A program made the position numbers and the translations under genes. A DNA stretch of 64,000 nt. Source: Rhodamnia argentea. Its lineage: Eukaryota > Streptophyta > Magnoliopsida > Myrtales > Myrtaceae. Location of the stretch: contig NC_063156.1 in assembly GCF_020921035.1 (NCBI RefSeq), forward strand, positions 13,094,501-13,158,500, in the 5' to 3' direction. Of the stretch, positions 39,336 to 50,833 are shown piece after piece. Every line of letters starts with the position of its first letter. Position 1 is the first letter of the stretch. Under the pieces are notes generated by a model, which saw nothing but the letters and a program-made list of their open reading frames with translations, was not told the DNA's origin and did no database searches.

Positions 39336-40004
39336 TCAATCGAGGAACCCAGTTTGGCGCCAAATGGCATTCCTCACCTGCCGCAAATCCCTCCCCTTCA
39401 AAGTCCTCCCAGCACCTTCAAGCACAGAGAAAGTCGTCCTCGGCGACATGCCCGATCCCCTAGCCACGATCTCGTGAGGCGGAAGCATCTCGTCGTCCTC
39501 AAAATCGTTGTCCACCTCGAAGAACCTGTTCTTCCCCTGCTTCGACATCGCCGACAAGGGGACGGGGACGTTCATCGGGGCTGACGACTGCTGGAACTTC
39601 CTGCACGGCATCGACTGCGAGTACTCCCTCTCCTGGGCCGCCGGGTGCCGCCTCGGCACCGACGGCGGGATCGGCTTCGACGGGGACGACGAAATGGAGG
39701 GGATCACGACGTTCGGCGGCCCCGCTCCCCCGGGCAGCGCGGCGAGGATGCCGTTGCCCTGGAGCTGCCGGGAGAACAGATGGCGGTTGTTGCTGCCGCC
39801 GGCCCAGAGGGCCGCGTCGGAGGAGAAGAGCGCCGATCGATGGCGGGTCCTCGGCTCTGGGAAGTCGCCGGAGAAGCAGACCTCGGCCTCGTTGAGCTCG
39901 CCGCCTCCGGGGAAGGCGGAATCGGGAGTCGGCGAGAATGGGAAGACGCCGAGCAAGCGATCGCCGGACGGAGATCGGCGGTGGCCGAAGCCGGTGGATT
40001 CCAT
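39336..40004 (-). CDS. S40 / DUF584 senescence-regulator family protein
   Basis: Intronless gene for 222 residues. S40 family proteins are small, mostly nuclear plant proteins named after barley S40, which is induced in senescing leaves; the molecular activity is unknown. The family hallmark is the C-terminal block, all present here: DDEMLPPHEIVARGSGMSP, TFSVLEGAGRTLKGRDL and the end RNAIWRQTGFLD. The N-terminal two thirds are Ser/Pro/Gly-rich and low in complexity apart from a KNRFFEVDNDFED acidic stretch. The ATG at 40002-40004 is used because the next upstream in-frame codon suggested as a start is GTG. A (GA)n/(GAAGAA)n tract at about 40059-40090 lies in the 5' leader. GC content is much higher than the flanks. 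Confidence 0.9.
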   Translation of the reverse strand: MESTGFGHRRSPSGDRLLGVFPFSPTPDSAFPGGGELNEAEVCFSGDFPEPRTRHRSALFSSDAALWAGGSNNRHLFSRQLQGNGILAALPGGAGPPNVVIPSISSSPSKPIPPSVPRRHPAAQEREYSQSMPCRKFQQSSAPMNVPVPLSAMSKQGKNRFFEVDNDFEDDEMLPPHEIVARGSGMSPRTTFSVLEGAGRTLKGRDLRQVRNAIWRQTGFLD

Positions 40005-42042
40005 TTCCGTCACGAGATCGGCATTAAGGACCAGGTGGTTGCTGTTGTTATATCGCGCGAGAGAGAGGGAGAGAGAGGAAGAAGAAGAGGCTGTGCGTGC
40101 GCGCGTGCTGGCGCGTGTTCGTGTTGATTCACGGTGGGTGGGCTAATGTGGCGACGAGTCGCAGATAGCATCGCAGAGAGGGGAGAGAAGGAGATCATTG
40201 AAATTATAAAATGGTGCAGGTGGGGCCCGCTCGTCGCTATCCGCTCTGACGTGGCCGATGCCTTCGGCTTTTCGCCTTTTTCCTTTCTTTCTTTCTTTCT
40301 TTAAATTGCACTTTTATCTGTTTTTCGAAAGCAAATGGAGAAGTTTAATTTTGATCCTTGTACTATGCAAAATTACGATTTTGTACCATACTTGTTCATG
40401 GCGCACCACATTTAAGTCCTCCCTTGTCGTCTGAATTTCCATTAAAGTTGTGAAGCAAATTACTGATTCTGATCGTTATAATGAGACGCTTGTGCCTTAC
40501 CACAAATTGTGCATTTTTAATATCGTTCTCTCGGGGATTCATTTTTGTTACATGTATTTTGCTCCGATGACAAAAATAGCCCAAGCGCTACTCGTTTAGT
40601 TGAGAATTCTCATCACATTTCTAGATTGAATTTGCTCGATATTAACTGTTGAAACTTGAAAGTTTACAAGTTCGTAATGTTAGATTAAAAAATCTCACTA
40701 AGATCAATTTAACTACATGTAGCAGTGGCCTCCCCAAATAAGTCGATATGGAGACGCCATATAAACACATATGGATAGTAGCAACAGAAGAAAAGTTTCC
40801 TTATCTAACTTAGTAAATAGCTTGTTGTAATTCTACCAATCTCATTGTCACAATAAATCAATATCGCATTAATTGGAGGGGGATCTATCATAGAAAAAAA
40901 AGGAGATAATCAGTGTTCAGTGTCAGTATTAACTCCTTTATATTAAGCCAGGAGAAGTAAAAGTTCCTCAAGCTATCCATATTGAGTTGACAATGTATAC
41001 CACAAAAATCTATACGCATAGATGTCGCATTTATGATGGCCGATGGTCCCTCTTTTTGGTTGGTCTCGAGATAAGAATTTAATGACAAACCCATACATGT
41101 TTACCCACGCTTCGCAAATACATGAACTTGCATTTAATGGGCCTACAGATATGAAGATCAGATGCGGGATCTCAATCACACACGTGAAACATGTAGGGAG
41201 GTGTCACATTCCGCTAGCCAATGTTGACTCGATAATTATCGAGGCTTTTGTTCTGTACGCCGACAACGCAAAAGTGTAACTACACAAGCCTAACGACGCA
41301 AATACAATCCTCACTTTTTAGCAAGTAGATTAATTCCAGAGGCGGGTTAACATTTCAATTCCGAGACTGCTGGCGTGAAGAGGAAAAAAAAGCAAAAAAA
41401 AGAAGAATTCTTCAACACCATCGGTGTGTCGAATACAAATCTCAATTATGGTCTGGTGGGATAAAATTTTAAAAAAATCGGAGTTCGGCGGGGGAGACTC
41501 CAAAATTCCCCCGAGAAAATGGGACCGAGATGCGAACTCTTAAGACTATAGGGACCTGAATTGCAAAAAGTTTATCTACTTTCTCCCTCTCCCTTTTTCC
41601 TGGGTCGGGGGCCCCACGTGCCAAAATTGTCGCCGTCGAAGAGCCTTATCCGGCATTACGGGCAAGCTTTCTCTTAGCGGTGGGGTTTTTGTCCCGTACG
41701 CCATGAACTCGATGCGCTCCGACCAGTACCGTCGCGACACGTTGCTTCCAAGGGCTTTTCGCCAATTTCCTTTTTTTTTTTCCCACTTCTATTGTTTTAA
41801 AAGGGGTTGGGCGGGTCAGATCAGCTGTCAAAATGATCATTAATTTCGCCTATCTTTTCCAATCTCTATGAGTAAGTATTCAGTGGGCCCCGCTGTGGGG
41901 CCCGTGAGGTCGGAATTTGTCAATGGGGACCGGAATTGCCGTGGGCCACAACCCCTATGGGCCACTCTTTGATCCGACTTGTTCAAGTCGAAAGTGAAAA
42001 TCCGCTTACTTTAATTGTTGTACTACACAAAAAAAAAAAAAA

Positions 42043-42080
<38 letters not shown>

Positions 42081-42469
42081 GTAAAAAGTGCAAAGCCAAT
42101 TTGGTTAGATTTGAATAGGGTCTAGAGCCGAGTCGAAAGAAACATGATGCTTTCGCGTCCGGGTCCAATCGGGCATGGAGAGGAACCCGACCAGAATCGA
42201 ACGATTTGGCACTTTTACTTTCTCATCTCACTTATTGACTTTGAAAGTGGAAATCGATCTACTATAAATTATTTATAGCGTGTATATCATATACCATATT
42301 TTCCATAAATGCACAGCACTCAAACAATAGAAGTAAGATGTAAAAGTTACGAAATAGTACAATGCTTAATTTTTTTTAATGTTTTCTCTTTTATATTGTT
42401 GATGTAGGAAGGCATCGGACTATGGATCCAAGCAAGTGCCACGTTTGCTAATTCGAAAGTCTTTTTTTG
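40005..42469. other. Intergenic, S40 promoter side and no further gene
   Basis: The first few hundred bases are the S40 5' leader and promoter, including a TTTC repeat at about 40283-40302. The rest shows no coding region. A poly(A)/(CA)n/(TA)n compound microsatellite is annotated separately. Confidence 0.45.
42028..42081. repeat. Compound microsatellite A(n)-(CA)n-(TA)n
   Basis: A run of A, then about ten CA units, then about ten TA units. It probably grew from a poly(A) tail or A-run and will be length-polymorphic. Confidence 0.95.
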
Positions 42470-42881
42470 TTAATATCACGAAAAACTCTAAACTGGTATA
42501 TTCATGATAAATTTACCATAAATTAATTTTTTTTTTACTACCAAAAGTATCAAATTTATACACGCGTGACAAATTTGTCTTCTATTACTTTCCGATAAAT
42601 TTTACTACCAATTTGCCGAGATAGATAATACTCGGCAGTTGAGGGTGTACTGACTTGGAGTTCTACCTTCCGTTTGTCACGGATGTATCAGTTTAAGATT
42701 TTTCATGGTATTAACCTAACTTAACGAAAACTTGTCATAGATTTACCGATTTAGACTTTTTTGTGGTAAAAAAATTACCTTATGCTGAATTTGTCATAAG
42801 CGTACGAGTTTGAAGTTTTTTATGATAAAAAAAATTAATTTTGGGTAAATTTATCGGATGATTTTTCTTTTGTGATATTAG
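42470..42881. repeat. TTAATATCACGAAAAA inverted-terminus repeat, copy A
   Basis: The left end TTAATATCACGAAAAA pairs with the right end TTTTGTGATATTAG. The interior consists of degenerate sub-units alternating 'aaatttgtcataag', 'gtac.agttt' and 'ttttttatgataaaaaaa'. It shares both ends and interior phrases with 49555-49954 and 53710-54207. It is non-coding. Confidence 0.75.
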
Positions 42882-44382
42882 CCTTTCTTTTTATACAAAA
42901 TGCTTCTTTGTTAATATCTTTTTTTTTTTTTTCATTTTTTCGCTCTTCTTGTTGCTCCTTTCTTCACAAGTGCGGTCACCATCGCCGCCCATAAGGAACT
43001 CCGCCACCGCGACCAAGAGCCTGCAACCACCACCCATGTCGTCTCAGTGTCTCTCTCATATCGAGATCTCCAACTCAGTTTGAAGGAAAGAAGCTTAGAA
43101 ATTGGAAACACGAAAGAACAAATTCAATACCAGAGATTGAAATGAAAAAGAGCATACATTCAAGAGAGAGAAAAGAGCTTGGATGTAGAGAGAGAAAGAG
43201 CTTGGGTGTAGAAGGAAGAAGAGAGCTTGTGGCATTTGGATTGCTTCAAGCGTAGTGTGAGTTAGATGAAGACCAGATAGCGAGTCTATGGCTCCGGCAT
43301 GAAGAAGCAGAACGAACCTCCGTTTGCATTTTCTCTATCGAGTTCTGGGCTCCCTCGAGATGTTCAAAGCAATATGACCAAATCTAATCTTGCCCGACAA
43401 AAATGCCCGAGCAACCGACCGCGTTAATGGTGGTCTCCCAGGCGCCGGAGCTAGGACAACCAGATCTGGTTCCCTAGCGCTGTAGTGACGCCGCAGCTGA
43501 AGAGGGGACTCGACTAAGGCCGGGACAGAGGCCCCAGCCTTGATGGAACGACAGCGGTGGCGGTCCTGGTGAGGTTTGACAGCCTTCGTCGGCGACAGGG
43601 CGGCGGCGCTGCCCGGGCATCAACCACCCACCGCGAGTCCACGACAGTACGTAACATGCAACAAATGGGCCCCCTTAAAGAATGAGATAGCCCAAGAGAC
43701 TGATGCCCGTGAAATTTTTAATTCTTTTGCAGCTGGTTTCTCGATATGTGATTAAGGGTTGGTCAGGTCAGGGTAAAATTTTGAAGTTTGTTGCCTGCTG
43801 CTAGAACCGAATTCGAATTACTGAGTTTGCCATTAGTTTTCGCTCATCTCCGGCCATCTTTTGAGTTGGAGGAGAGTTCTTTTTTTAAGCATGTCGATTT
43901 AGCTTTCCAATGACTCCAGGTTCACTTAAAACTACGTCGGTAAAGTTCAAATGAACTGTTTCAAATATAACGTGCTGCCATAATATATGGGACAATAGTA
44001 GCTGTTAAGCTTTCGGCAGGCTTTTCGTTGGCATGTCGGAGTCGTCTTGTTACCGAATGAAGTCAGTTTCATCGAGTCTTAATTAAAGTTGCCATCTTCT
44101 TAATCTTGATTTCCATTTCTAACTTAACCAATAGGATTTCGAGTTTTTTCCCACTCGAGGATAGCCTTCGTTGTTTGGTTTCACATATTCATGCCGTGCT
44201 TTTCTCATCTACAAAAGCAAATTCATGACTCGAAAATTATGGGATTTACATATGCCGTAACTATCAAGGAGGATCGCACGACATGAGCTGTATTAAAAAG
44301 GAAAACCGGTGTTCAATTCACTTTATCGATGGCATCTCATCTTTTTAGCAACAAAACAACATTAATAAACTACGATATTTCT
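42882..44382. other. Intergenic, locally GC-rich, no gene recognised
   Basis: The stretch about 42970-43640 is GC-rich with words such as 'ccgccaccgcgacc' and 'cggcggcgctgcc', resembling the CCG-rich core of the MITE at 34144. No frame is long enough or family-like enough to call a gene. Confidence 0.4.
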
Positions 44383-45735
44383 GGAAAGTACTTGCCTTTG
44401 GGAGACCCATACAATGTATGCGATGCATTGTACTAGACCTGCTATTATATTTTCCATATGTAAGTTGAGTAGATGCACTAGTAATCCAAGTATAAGACAT
44501 TGGAATGCCATTACCAGAATTTTTGGTTATCTTAAGAGAACTAAAAATTTGGGATTGTTTTATAATAATTATCTAGCTGTATTAAAATGATACAACGATG
44601 CTAGTTGCATTTCTAGTGTGGAAGATAAATATTCCATTTTTGGATGAATCTTCAAGTTAGGTGGATGTGCTGTTTCTTGGCTGAGCAAGAAATAAACATT
44701 CATAACTCACTCAACTATGGAATCCAAATTTATTGCTTTAGCAGCAAGTGGAAAAGAGGCTGAATGGATAAGAAATTTATTAATGTACATCAAATTATGG
44801 CCTAGTCCTATGTCTCATATTTCTATTCACTGTGATAGTTAAGTTACTTTAGTAAAGACTTATAATAGTATTTATAATGGTAAGTCTAGACATATTAGTC
44901 TAAGACATGAGCACGTGAAATACTTGATTCGGAATAGTACCATAACAATTGTTTACATGAGGTCAAGCAAGAATCTGGCGGATTCTTTTACAAATGCTCT
45001 TTCAAGAAATGTGGTAAAGGTAAGCCTCAAACAAAATAGGGCTTACATGAGGTCAAGCAAGAATCTGGCGGATTCTTTTACAAATGCTCTTTCAAGAAAT
45101 GTGGTAAAGGTAAGCCTCAAACAAAATAGGGCTGCACCTTTTGATTAAAATCACTAATAATGGTAACCCGACCTAATAGTAGCACATCACTTGTTATAAG
45201 GTTTAATGGGTAAAAATAAGTTATTAAAAGTGATTGTTTGATATCGACATTAGATAGGACATGGGAAGTCAGTATCGTCTATTATGTTTTAAAGGCTGAG
45301 ATATACTCTTAATGAAGTATTAATATGATCTAGTAATGTGTTTATTAGTAATAGAAATACGTGGTAATACTTCACCTATATGGGCTTAAAAATAGTGCCG
45401 CTTCTTACGAAAGTTGGGGTTGCTTTTTAGATATCTCATAAAATAGGAATAAGCACAAGGTCATAATAGTGCTGAGTAATTATAAACTTCTCGCCGAAAC
45501 AAGAATTTAGTATATGTGCGATATATCCGATTCTATTAGTTAGAGTAACAAGTTTAAAGCTAAGCTATTTGTAAATTTGATAGAGTTTTGAGATATTTGC
45601 ACTAAATAAAGGTTTGACTCGAAATAGACCTTTATGTAGGTATATTAATTTCATGGAAATTTTGGCTGTATTTTTTGAGAAATTTTATTTTGTAATTTTG
45701 TTTTACAAACAAAGTGGAGGATTGTTGAAGTTTGT
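44383..45735 (+). mobile_element. Ty1/copia retrotransposon remnant (RNase H end)
   Basis: Degenerate plus-strand homology to copia polyprotein starts at about 44415 (MYAMHCTRP-like) and continues through FGYLKRTKNLGL and a ribonuclease H region with STMESKFIALAASGKEAEW and KSRHISLRHEHVKYLI. It reads through several stop codons. A 3' untranslated part with 'aatggtaacccgacc' follows. The purine-rich AAACAAAGTGGAGGA at about 45709-45723 looks like a polypurine tract next to a TGTTGAAG LTR start. Gag, protease, integrase and most of reverse transcriptase are absent. Confidence 0.8.
44954..45133 (+). repeat. Perfect 90-bp tandem duplication in copia RNase H
   Basis: Two identical 90-bp units (44954-45043 and 45044-45133), each encoding the same 30 residues that begin YMRSSKNLADSFTNALSRNV. 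The period is a multiple of three, so the frame stays open across both copies. The lack of differences means it arose recently, after the element had already decayed. Confidence 0.95.
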
Positions 45736-46600
45736 TTGCACAACAAATAAAAAGTTGTCTTTTCCAATCCTACATAATATGGAAAGAAGAGTGCAAATCT
45801 CTTTATTAGTTAGAAGATTACAAGGTCTTTCAAAACAAAGAAATGGGCAAGTGGGCTAGATCCCACTATACCGGCGTGTGATTGTGTGATCTTGATGCGA
45901 TTATTAGATGCACTTAACACTTTGCACACTTGCGTGGTCTTGGTCCGAAATTGGTACTATTCAGCAATTATTTTTTTTGAAATCATAATAATAATTAACT
46001 GTTGAACTTTACCGAAATAGTGCGATTGTTCACTCAAGAGTTGAAGTTAATTTTTATTGATAATTCTTAATTTCAATTTATTTATTAATTTCTTACGACT
46101 TTCGAAAAGTTGCAATCTTTCGGACATGAAGAGTTGAGACCTAATTCAACAGTTTTTTAGATACGAAAAGTTACAACTTTTAGATGAGAAAAAACTATTT
46201 TTCAAATAATGAAAATGTGTGATCGAATAAATTATTTTCGGACACGAAAAGTTGTATGAGAATTAACTACTTTTCGGATATGAAAAAATGTGTTATATTC
46301 TCATTCTATATTCAACTTTCTATTCGTTTTTTCAGAAATTTACTTCTTCAATTTGAGATATTTGTTTCTTTTAAAACAGATACAACCTTCTTTTTCGATT
46401 GTTTCCTAGAGAGTTCTTGGAGAATTATTATAATTGCTATCTAATAATCTCGCTTGAGACTCTGTTGTATCCTGGAGGATCTTTGCCGGTAACCATCAGT
46501 AACGTTGTGGAACAAATAATTCCGCAAAGAAAGTGCTATCACACCTCAAAGTGTGATTATATTGTTCATCCTATTCCCAACGAAATTTCTCAAGACATTT
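45724..46600. repeat. Probable copia 3' LTR, end undefined
   Basis: Begins TGTTGAAGTTTG directly after the polypurine tract. About 46090-46290 has repeated 'cggacacgaaaagttg' phrases, a pattern seen in some plant copia LTRs. I cannot find the 3' end, and no primer-binding site or second LTR is visible, so the boundary is only approximate. Confidence 0.5.
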
Positions 46601-48190
46601 AGATTAGATATTCTTAAAAAAAAGAACTCACTAGTTAGCATTATGATCGAAGATGGAGAGGAAGATGTGTTCGAAAATGAGTGCTAAAGAGAGCGATGAC
46701 GTGAGAAGAGAACGAAGGACATAGAGATGTAAGTTAGTAGATTAGTTCTTAGGTTCCCTTTGTTTCACTGAAAATGTATAATCTGGAACACATGTTCTTA
46801 AAACAAGTTCGCTTGTATCACTTACAAAAATAAATGAACGAATATATATTTATCATCCTGTTTGCACCAAAAAATGACCGATCTATTTGCACCAACAAAT
46901 AGCCGATTTTTTATATAAGAGCAAAATTTGGTCTTGTATGAATAGAATTATCGACAACATGATGAAGATACAATTTGAAGGAATCGATAAAGAGTCGAGT
47001 CAATCCCGAATGCAACCGTTGAAGAAGTGGAGTCGAAGAAACCGCCAACAAAGTGGAATCGAAGAAACCATCAACATAATACAGTCAAAAAAGCCGTCAA
47101 TGTAGTGGAATCGAAGAAACCGTCCCTATAACCGTTCAGTAACCATTTGTAATCTCTGTTTGTGACTTCTCTTGTAACATTTACTTATAACTTTCCTTTG
47201 TAACCTCTGATTATAACCTCCGTTGATAACCGTCGATTGTAGGCTTTAAAAAGCCACATCACTCTTTGAAGATTGTCCGGCCAAAATCAAACAAATTTAT
47301 TTTATGTTTAATTTCATCTACTGTACTTTAGTTTCCTTAACTATAACTTTCAGATTAGCGTCATCGATTAAGTTTCGACACGTTACTCTATCTTGGGTGC
47401 AGCATTGTTGATTAAATTCTAGCGGTGTTTGCCGACGTTTGATTCGCTTGTAACGATTATACTTTCATCCCCGCTGCATTGGGCGGTCAAGGCCTTACCC
47501 ACGGGGACCAGCCTAGTGGTAACTCTCACTCTCATAAACCGGCTAACAGTACTCTTAACTTCATTTCTTCCTAAAACGATGAAAGCTTTCTCATAGATCA
47601 AATTTTGGCATGGTTTGTGGTTGCACAGTTCTGTCGAAATTCAAATTTTGGTAATATGAGTCAAACTAGTCGAGTCGAGTATGGGTCAATTATGGGTCAG
47701 GTCGATATGAGTAATTAAATATGGATTAAAACGGGGTTAGATGGGTTGGTCGGACCATATTCAACTTGATCTGACTTGACCTACCTATTTGACACCTCTA
47801 GAATCCCTCAATCTTTCATTAAGGATACAATCAAATCAAGCCTGTGAATAGTTTGTGTCCGTTTTGTCACTTAGCTATTTGTTTTGCTTGCACTTAGTGA
47901 TGTGCATGGATCAAAGTTATGATGGAGCGATGAGTTTGAGACGTACAAAACATAGTTGAACCGGCAGCTTTTTCTCTAAGCATCGGAACAACGTTAACGG
48001 ATTTAAATCCCGTAATTAGCTTTTAATGAATTAAACTATTAAAGTATATTCTCCTTATCCTTTCAGCTGACACACATAAGGTTAATCCTTGTCGGACAAT
48101 ACTATTACCTTAATCCCAATCAAATCCATTTCGAAGCCGTCCTTTTGTTCCTCTCCAGTCTCAGCTTCTTGCCGGCATCCTTCACCTTGC
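46601..48190. other. Intergenic with a second LTR-like stretch
   Basis: About 46870-47320 has features of an LTR leader: repeated 'gtaacctctg'-like words and a 'ctttaaaaagcc' TATA-like motif before 'tgaagattgtccgg'. No paired LTR is visible. The rest holds no recognised gene. Confidence 0.35.
47027..47126. repeat. About 26-bp minisatellite, four units
   Basis: Four imperfect units based on GTGGAATCGAAGAAACC[AG]TCAAC, the third one strongly diverged. It lies within the LTR-like stretch. Confidence 0.6.
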
Positions 48191-48251
48191 AGGCGTGTAC
48201 TATAAAACCCTAAATTACAAGATAAAAACATGTCAAGCCGATCGCTCGCTC

Positions 48252-48632
48252 ATGTACATCAGCACAGATGACCAGACGAGCACGATGCGTCCGCAAGGAA
48301 CGTTGGATGCGATGAGAACCCGGAGGGCGCGTAGCTGCATTGTCCCTCCAAGAAGAGGATCTGTCAAGCGGGGAATCGTCGCTGGCTTTGTCCGCGGCAT
48401 CAAATGTGCAGCGCGGACGATAAGTCGCCTTCTTCGACGGGGCTGCAGAGGACAACACTCTCCGCTGCTGGCACGAGCGACTAAGAGAAGATCGCGTCCC
48501 CGAAGGTGGCGGTATCACCGTCTAGGGGCCGAGCCACGAGATCGGAAGAGTTCGCATTTTTATTATCCCATGGACCCGACAAATCTTGAGCTCAATTCAT
48601 GTCAACCATCCTCGGATTACATGAACTTCTAG
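48252..48632 (+). CDS. Small basic protein of unknown function
   Basis: Intronless frame of 126 codons from ATG. I do not recognise it with confidence. It is rich in Arg (RGIKCAARTISRLLRRGCRG) and ends with FYYPMDPTNLELN, loosely like the short C-terminal 'FxYDPLSYALNFD' motif of a family of small uncharacterised plant proteins. In favour of a gene: GC content well above the AT-rich flanks, and a TATA-like ACTATAAAAC about 50 bases upstream. Against: no splice or homology support, and a repeat-rich setting. The upstream extension of the frame starts at GTG, so the ATG at 48252 is preferred. Confidence 0.45.
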   Translation: MYISTDDQTSTMRPQGTLDAMRTRRARSCIVPPRRGSVKRGIVAGFVRGIKCAARTISRLLRRGCRGQHSPLLARATKRRSRPRRWRYHRLGAEPRDRKSSHFYYPMDPTNLELNSCQPSSDYMNF

Positions 48633-49554
48633 TGAGATCCACTTTAAGGGCATGCTTGAGTTGCCGAGTATGATTTGGTGTAGTTTCAAGGTTTGAAGCT
48701 GTATCGAGCTTTGATGGATGAGATTAGAGAGGCTGAATCATCTGCCAGAGGTTATAACAATTCGAATGGTATGTATAAATTTGATATAATTCATAAATCA
48801 TTTTCAAGAATTGTATTTTTTTTTACATAATGACTGTTCACCTTTTTTTTTAAACCCAATGGTTGGTCTGTGGTAAAAAAAAGAAAAAAAAAAAAAAATC
48901 CATGATTAATTGTATGGTTGTATCCTATGCTTCTACCAAATAAAAAAAAGAACTGCTACTTATGACGGTCCGACAGACTTGTCATTATTTTCGACATCAT
49001 GATTTTTTAATTAATGAGTGCTTTATGCCAAAAACACATGGTAATAATATTGTACATCGATTGTCAGAAATAACGAACAAACTGTCATGAAAGCATTTTT
49101 TATAAAAAAAAATAAATAAAGAGGGAGAAAGAGAGCAAAAGTATATTTTTCCTATTTTAGGTGATTTTTTTTTTTTTTTTGGGTGTCTTACCCCAAAAGA
49201 GAGAGGAGACATCATGGACAGTATCGAAAGGCTGAGGATTGGGCGCCGCAGAATTGTCTTGGGTTGAGATTCAATCGGGCAATGGAACCAAACAGGCTTC
49301 GACCTAGTTTTAGGGAATATCGGTTTAGTTTCTTGTTCCGTGAACTTGAATTCGTGATAAGATCAGTTCGATTCTCAATTTCAAGGTTGGAACCACCGAT
49401 TCTACCTAAGAATCGTAGAATCATTTTTCAAGCAGTTTTAGAGAACAAAGAAAAACACTTTGTATCAATGGAGAATAGAACTATGGTCTTTAATAGTCTC
49501 ATGATTAAAACCTATTTTTAATGGCAAAATGGTGCACTTTTTTGTATTTTAGGC
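48633..49554. other. Intergenic, no gene seen
   Basis: AT-rich with several A/T runs. Frames on both strands near 49183-49521 overlap each other and match nothing I know. Confidence 0.4.
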
Positions 49555-49954
49555 TTAATATCACGAAAAACCCTAAACTATATTTTTCGACCGCAAAAAA
49601 TCCTGAACTGGTACATCTCTAAATAAATTATTTTGATCATCAAAATCCCCACATTGATACACATGTAACAAATTTACTCATTGTTCATTTCCGTTAAATT
49701 AGATTAATATCACGAAAAATCTCAAATTAATACAATATAGGGTAAAAACTCCAAACGTGTATATTCAACAATTGCCACGTGTCATCCAACTCAGCAATTT
49801 GATAGTAAAATTTTACGAAAATTAACGGAGGGCAAATATATCACACGTGTACCGATTTAGGGTAAATTTGTCTAAGGTGTTCTTGGTGATAAAAAAAATA
49901 GTTTATGGTAAATTTGTCACAAATGTATCAATTTGAAATTTTTTGTGATATTAA
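49555..49954. repeat. TTAATATCACGAAAAA inverted-terminus repeat, copy B
   Basis: The left end TTAATATCACGAAAAA is mirrored by TTTTTTGTGATATTAA on the right; this is the cleanest pair of the family. It also contains ATTGCCACGTGTCATCCAAC, the inverted form of the ACACGTGG segment found in 53710-54207 and at the window start. Confidence 0.8.
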
Positions 49955-50220
49955 TCCTATATCTTATTATAATAACATCGTCTTTTACACAAAATAAAAT
50001 AATGGTGCAACTTGTCAGATAAATTTGCAGGTGATTGACAACGATTGCCATTGCTGTCATGTTTTAGGTCTTTATATTGATTATAGATGTACGATCGGAA
50101 ATACATTCTATCAATAGAATTTTTTTTTTGGTCGAATTCAATGAATAGAATTGAATTCACTGTTTTGGGTTGGTTTTCGTATGACGTGTGATTTTAGAAT
50201 TTATGACGTAGACTTAAATA

Positions 50221-50640
50221 CATAAAAAAACAACACAAATGACCCCTAAATTTTAGCTAATATGTAATGTGGCTCCTAAATTTTTAATTTGATTAATGTG
50301 ATTTCTGAATTTTAGCTTAATGTGTAATGCGATCCTTAAACTTTTAATTTGTCGATTGTGATCCCCGAACTTTTAGAATATGTTCAACTTAATCTCTAAA
50401 TTTGTAAGAAAATGTCTAATGTCATCCCTAAAATTGAATTAATAGAAACATTCTATCGAAGTGATTAAGTTGAATATGTTCCAAAAGTTCAAAAACAATA
50501 CTTGGTTATATAAAAATTCAGGAACCACATTGAGCATTGGGTTAAAATTTAGAATCATATTAGTCAAATTAAAATTTTTGAGATCATATTATATATTAGG
50601 TCAAAATTTAAGGGTCATTTATGTTATTATCTTTGGAATA
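50221..50640. mobile_element. Foldback (hairpin) element, about 420 bp
   Basis: The left arm (about 50221-50400) and the inverted right arm (about 50460-50640) pair along nearly their whole length. 'aaatgacccctaaatttta' on the left matches 'aaatgacccttaaattttg' read from the right, and 'aacttttagaatatgttcaactta' on the left matches 'aacttttggaacatattcaactta' from the right. There is no coding capacity, and I could not find a certain target duplication. It is a MITE-like or foldback element and a potential source of hairpin RNA. Confidence 0.75.
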
Positions 50641-50833
50641 AATTTTACGTGCATCTCCACGAGTTCTTTCTTTGGGAATTGGCGTCATTCCAAAATGTAA
50701 AATTATTTGAACATTTCTGACTCGAGATTGGTCCTCGCCGTTGCTCCTTCCACCACGTGCTTCCGCTTGTTATCCACTCACATTGCCGAGCATCAACCCC
50801 TCTCTCTCTCTCTCGTTCTCGCTGTGAAGAGAC

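Noticed and set aside
39508..40146. Plus-strand 212-codon frame antisense to the S40 gene
   Set aside because: The minus-strand frame carries clear S40 motifs; the plus-strand frame is a GC-rich shadow.
46870..47320. Second complete LTR retrotransposon
   Set aside because: There is only an LTR-like stretch with no paired LTR, primer-binding site or coding remnant adjoining it, so I noted it as intergenic only.
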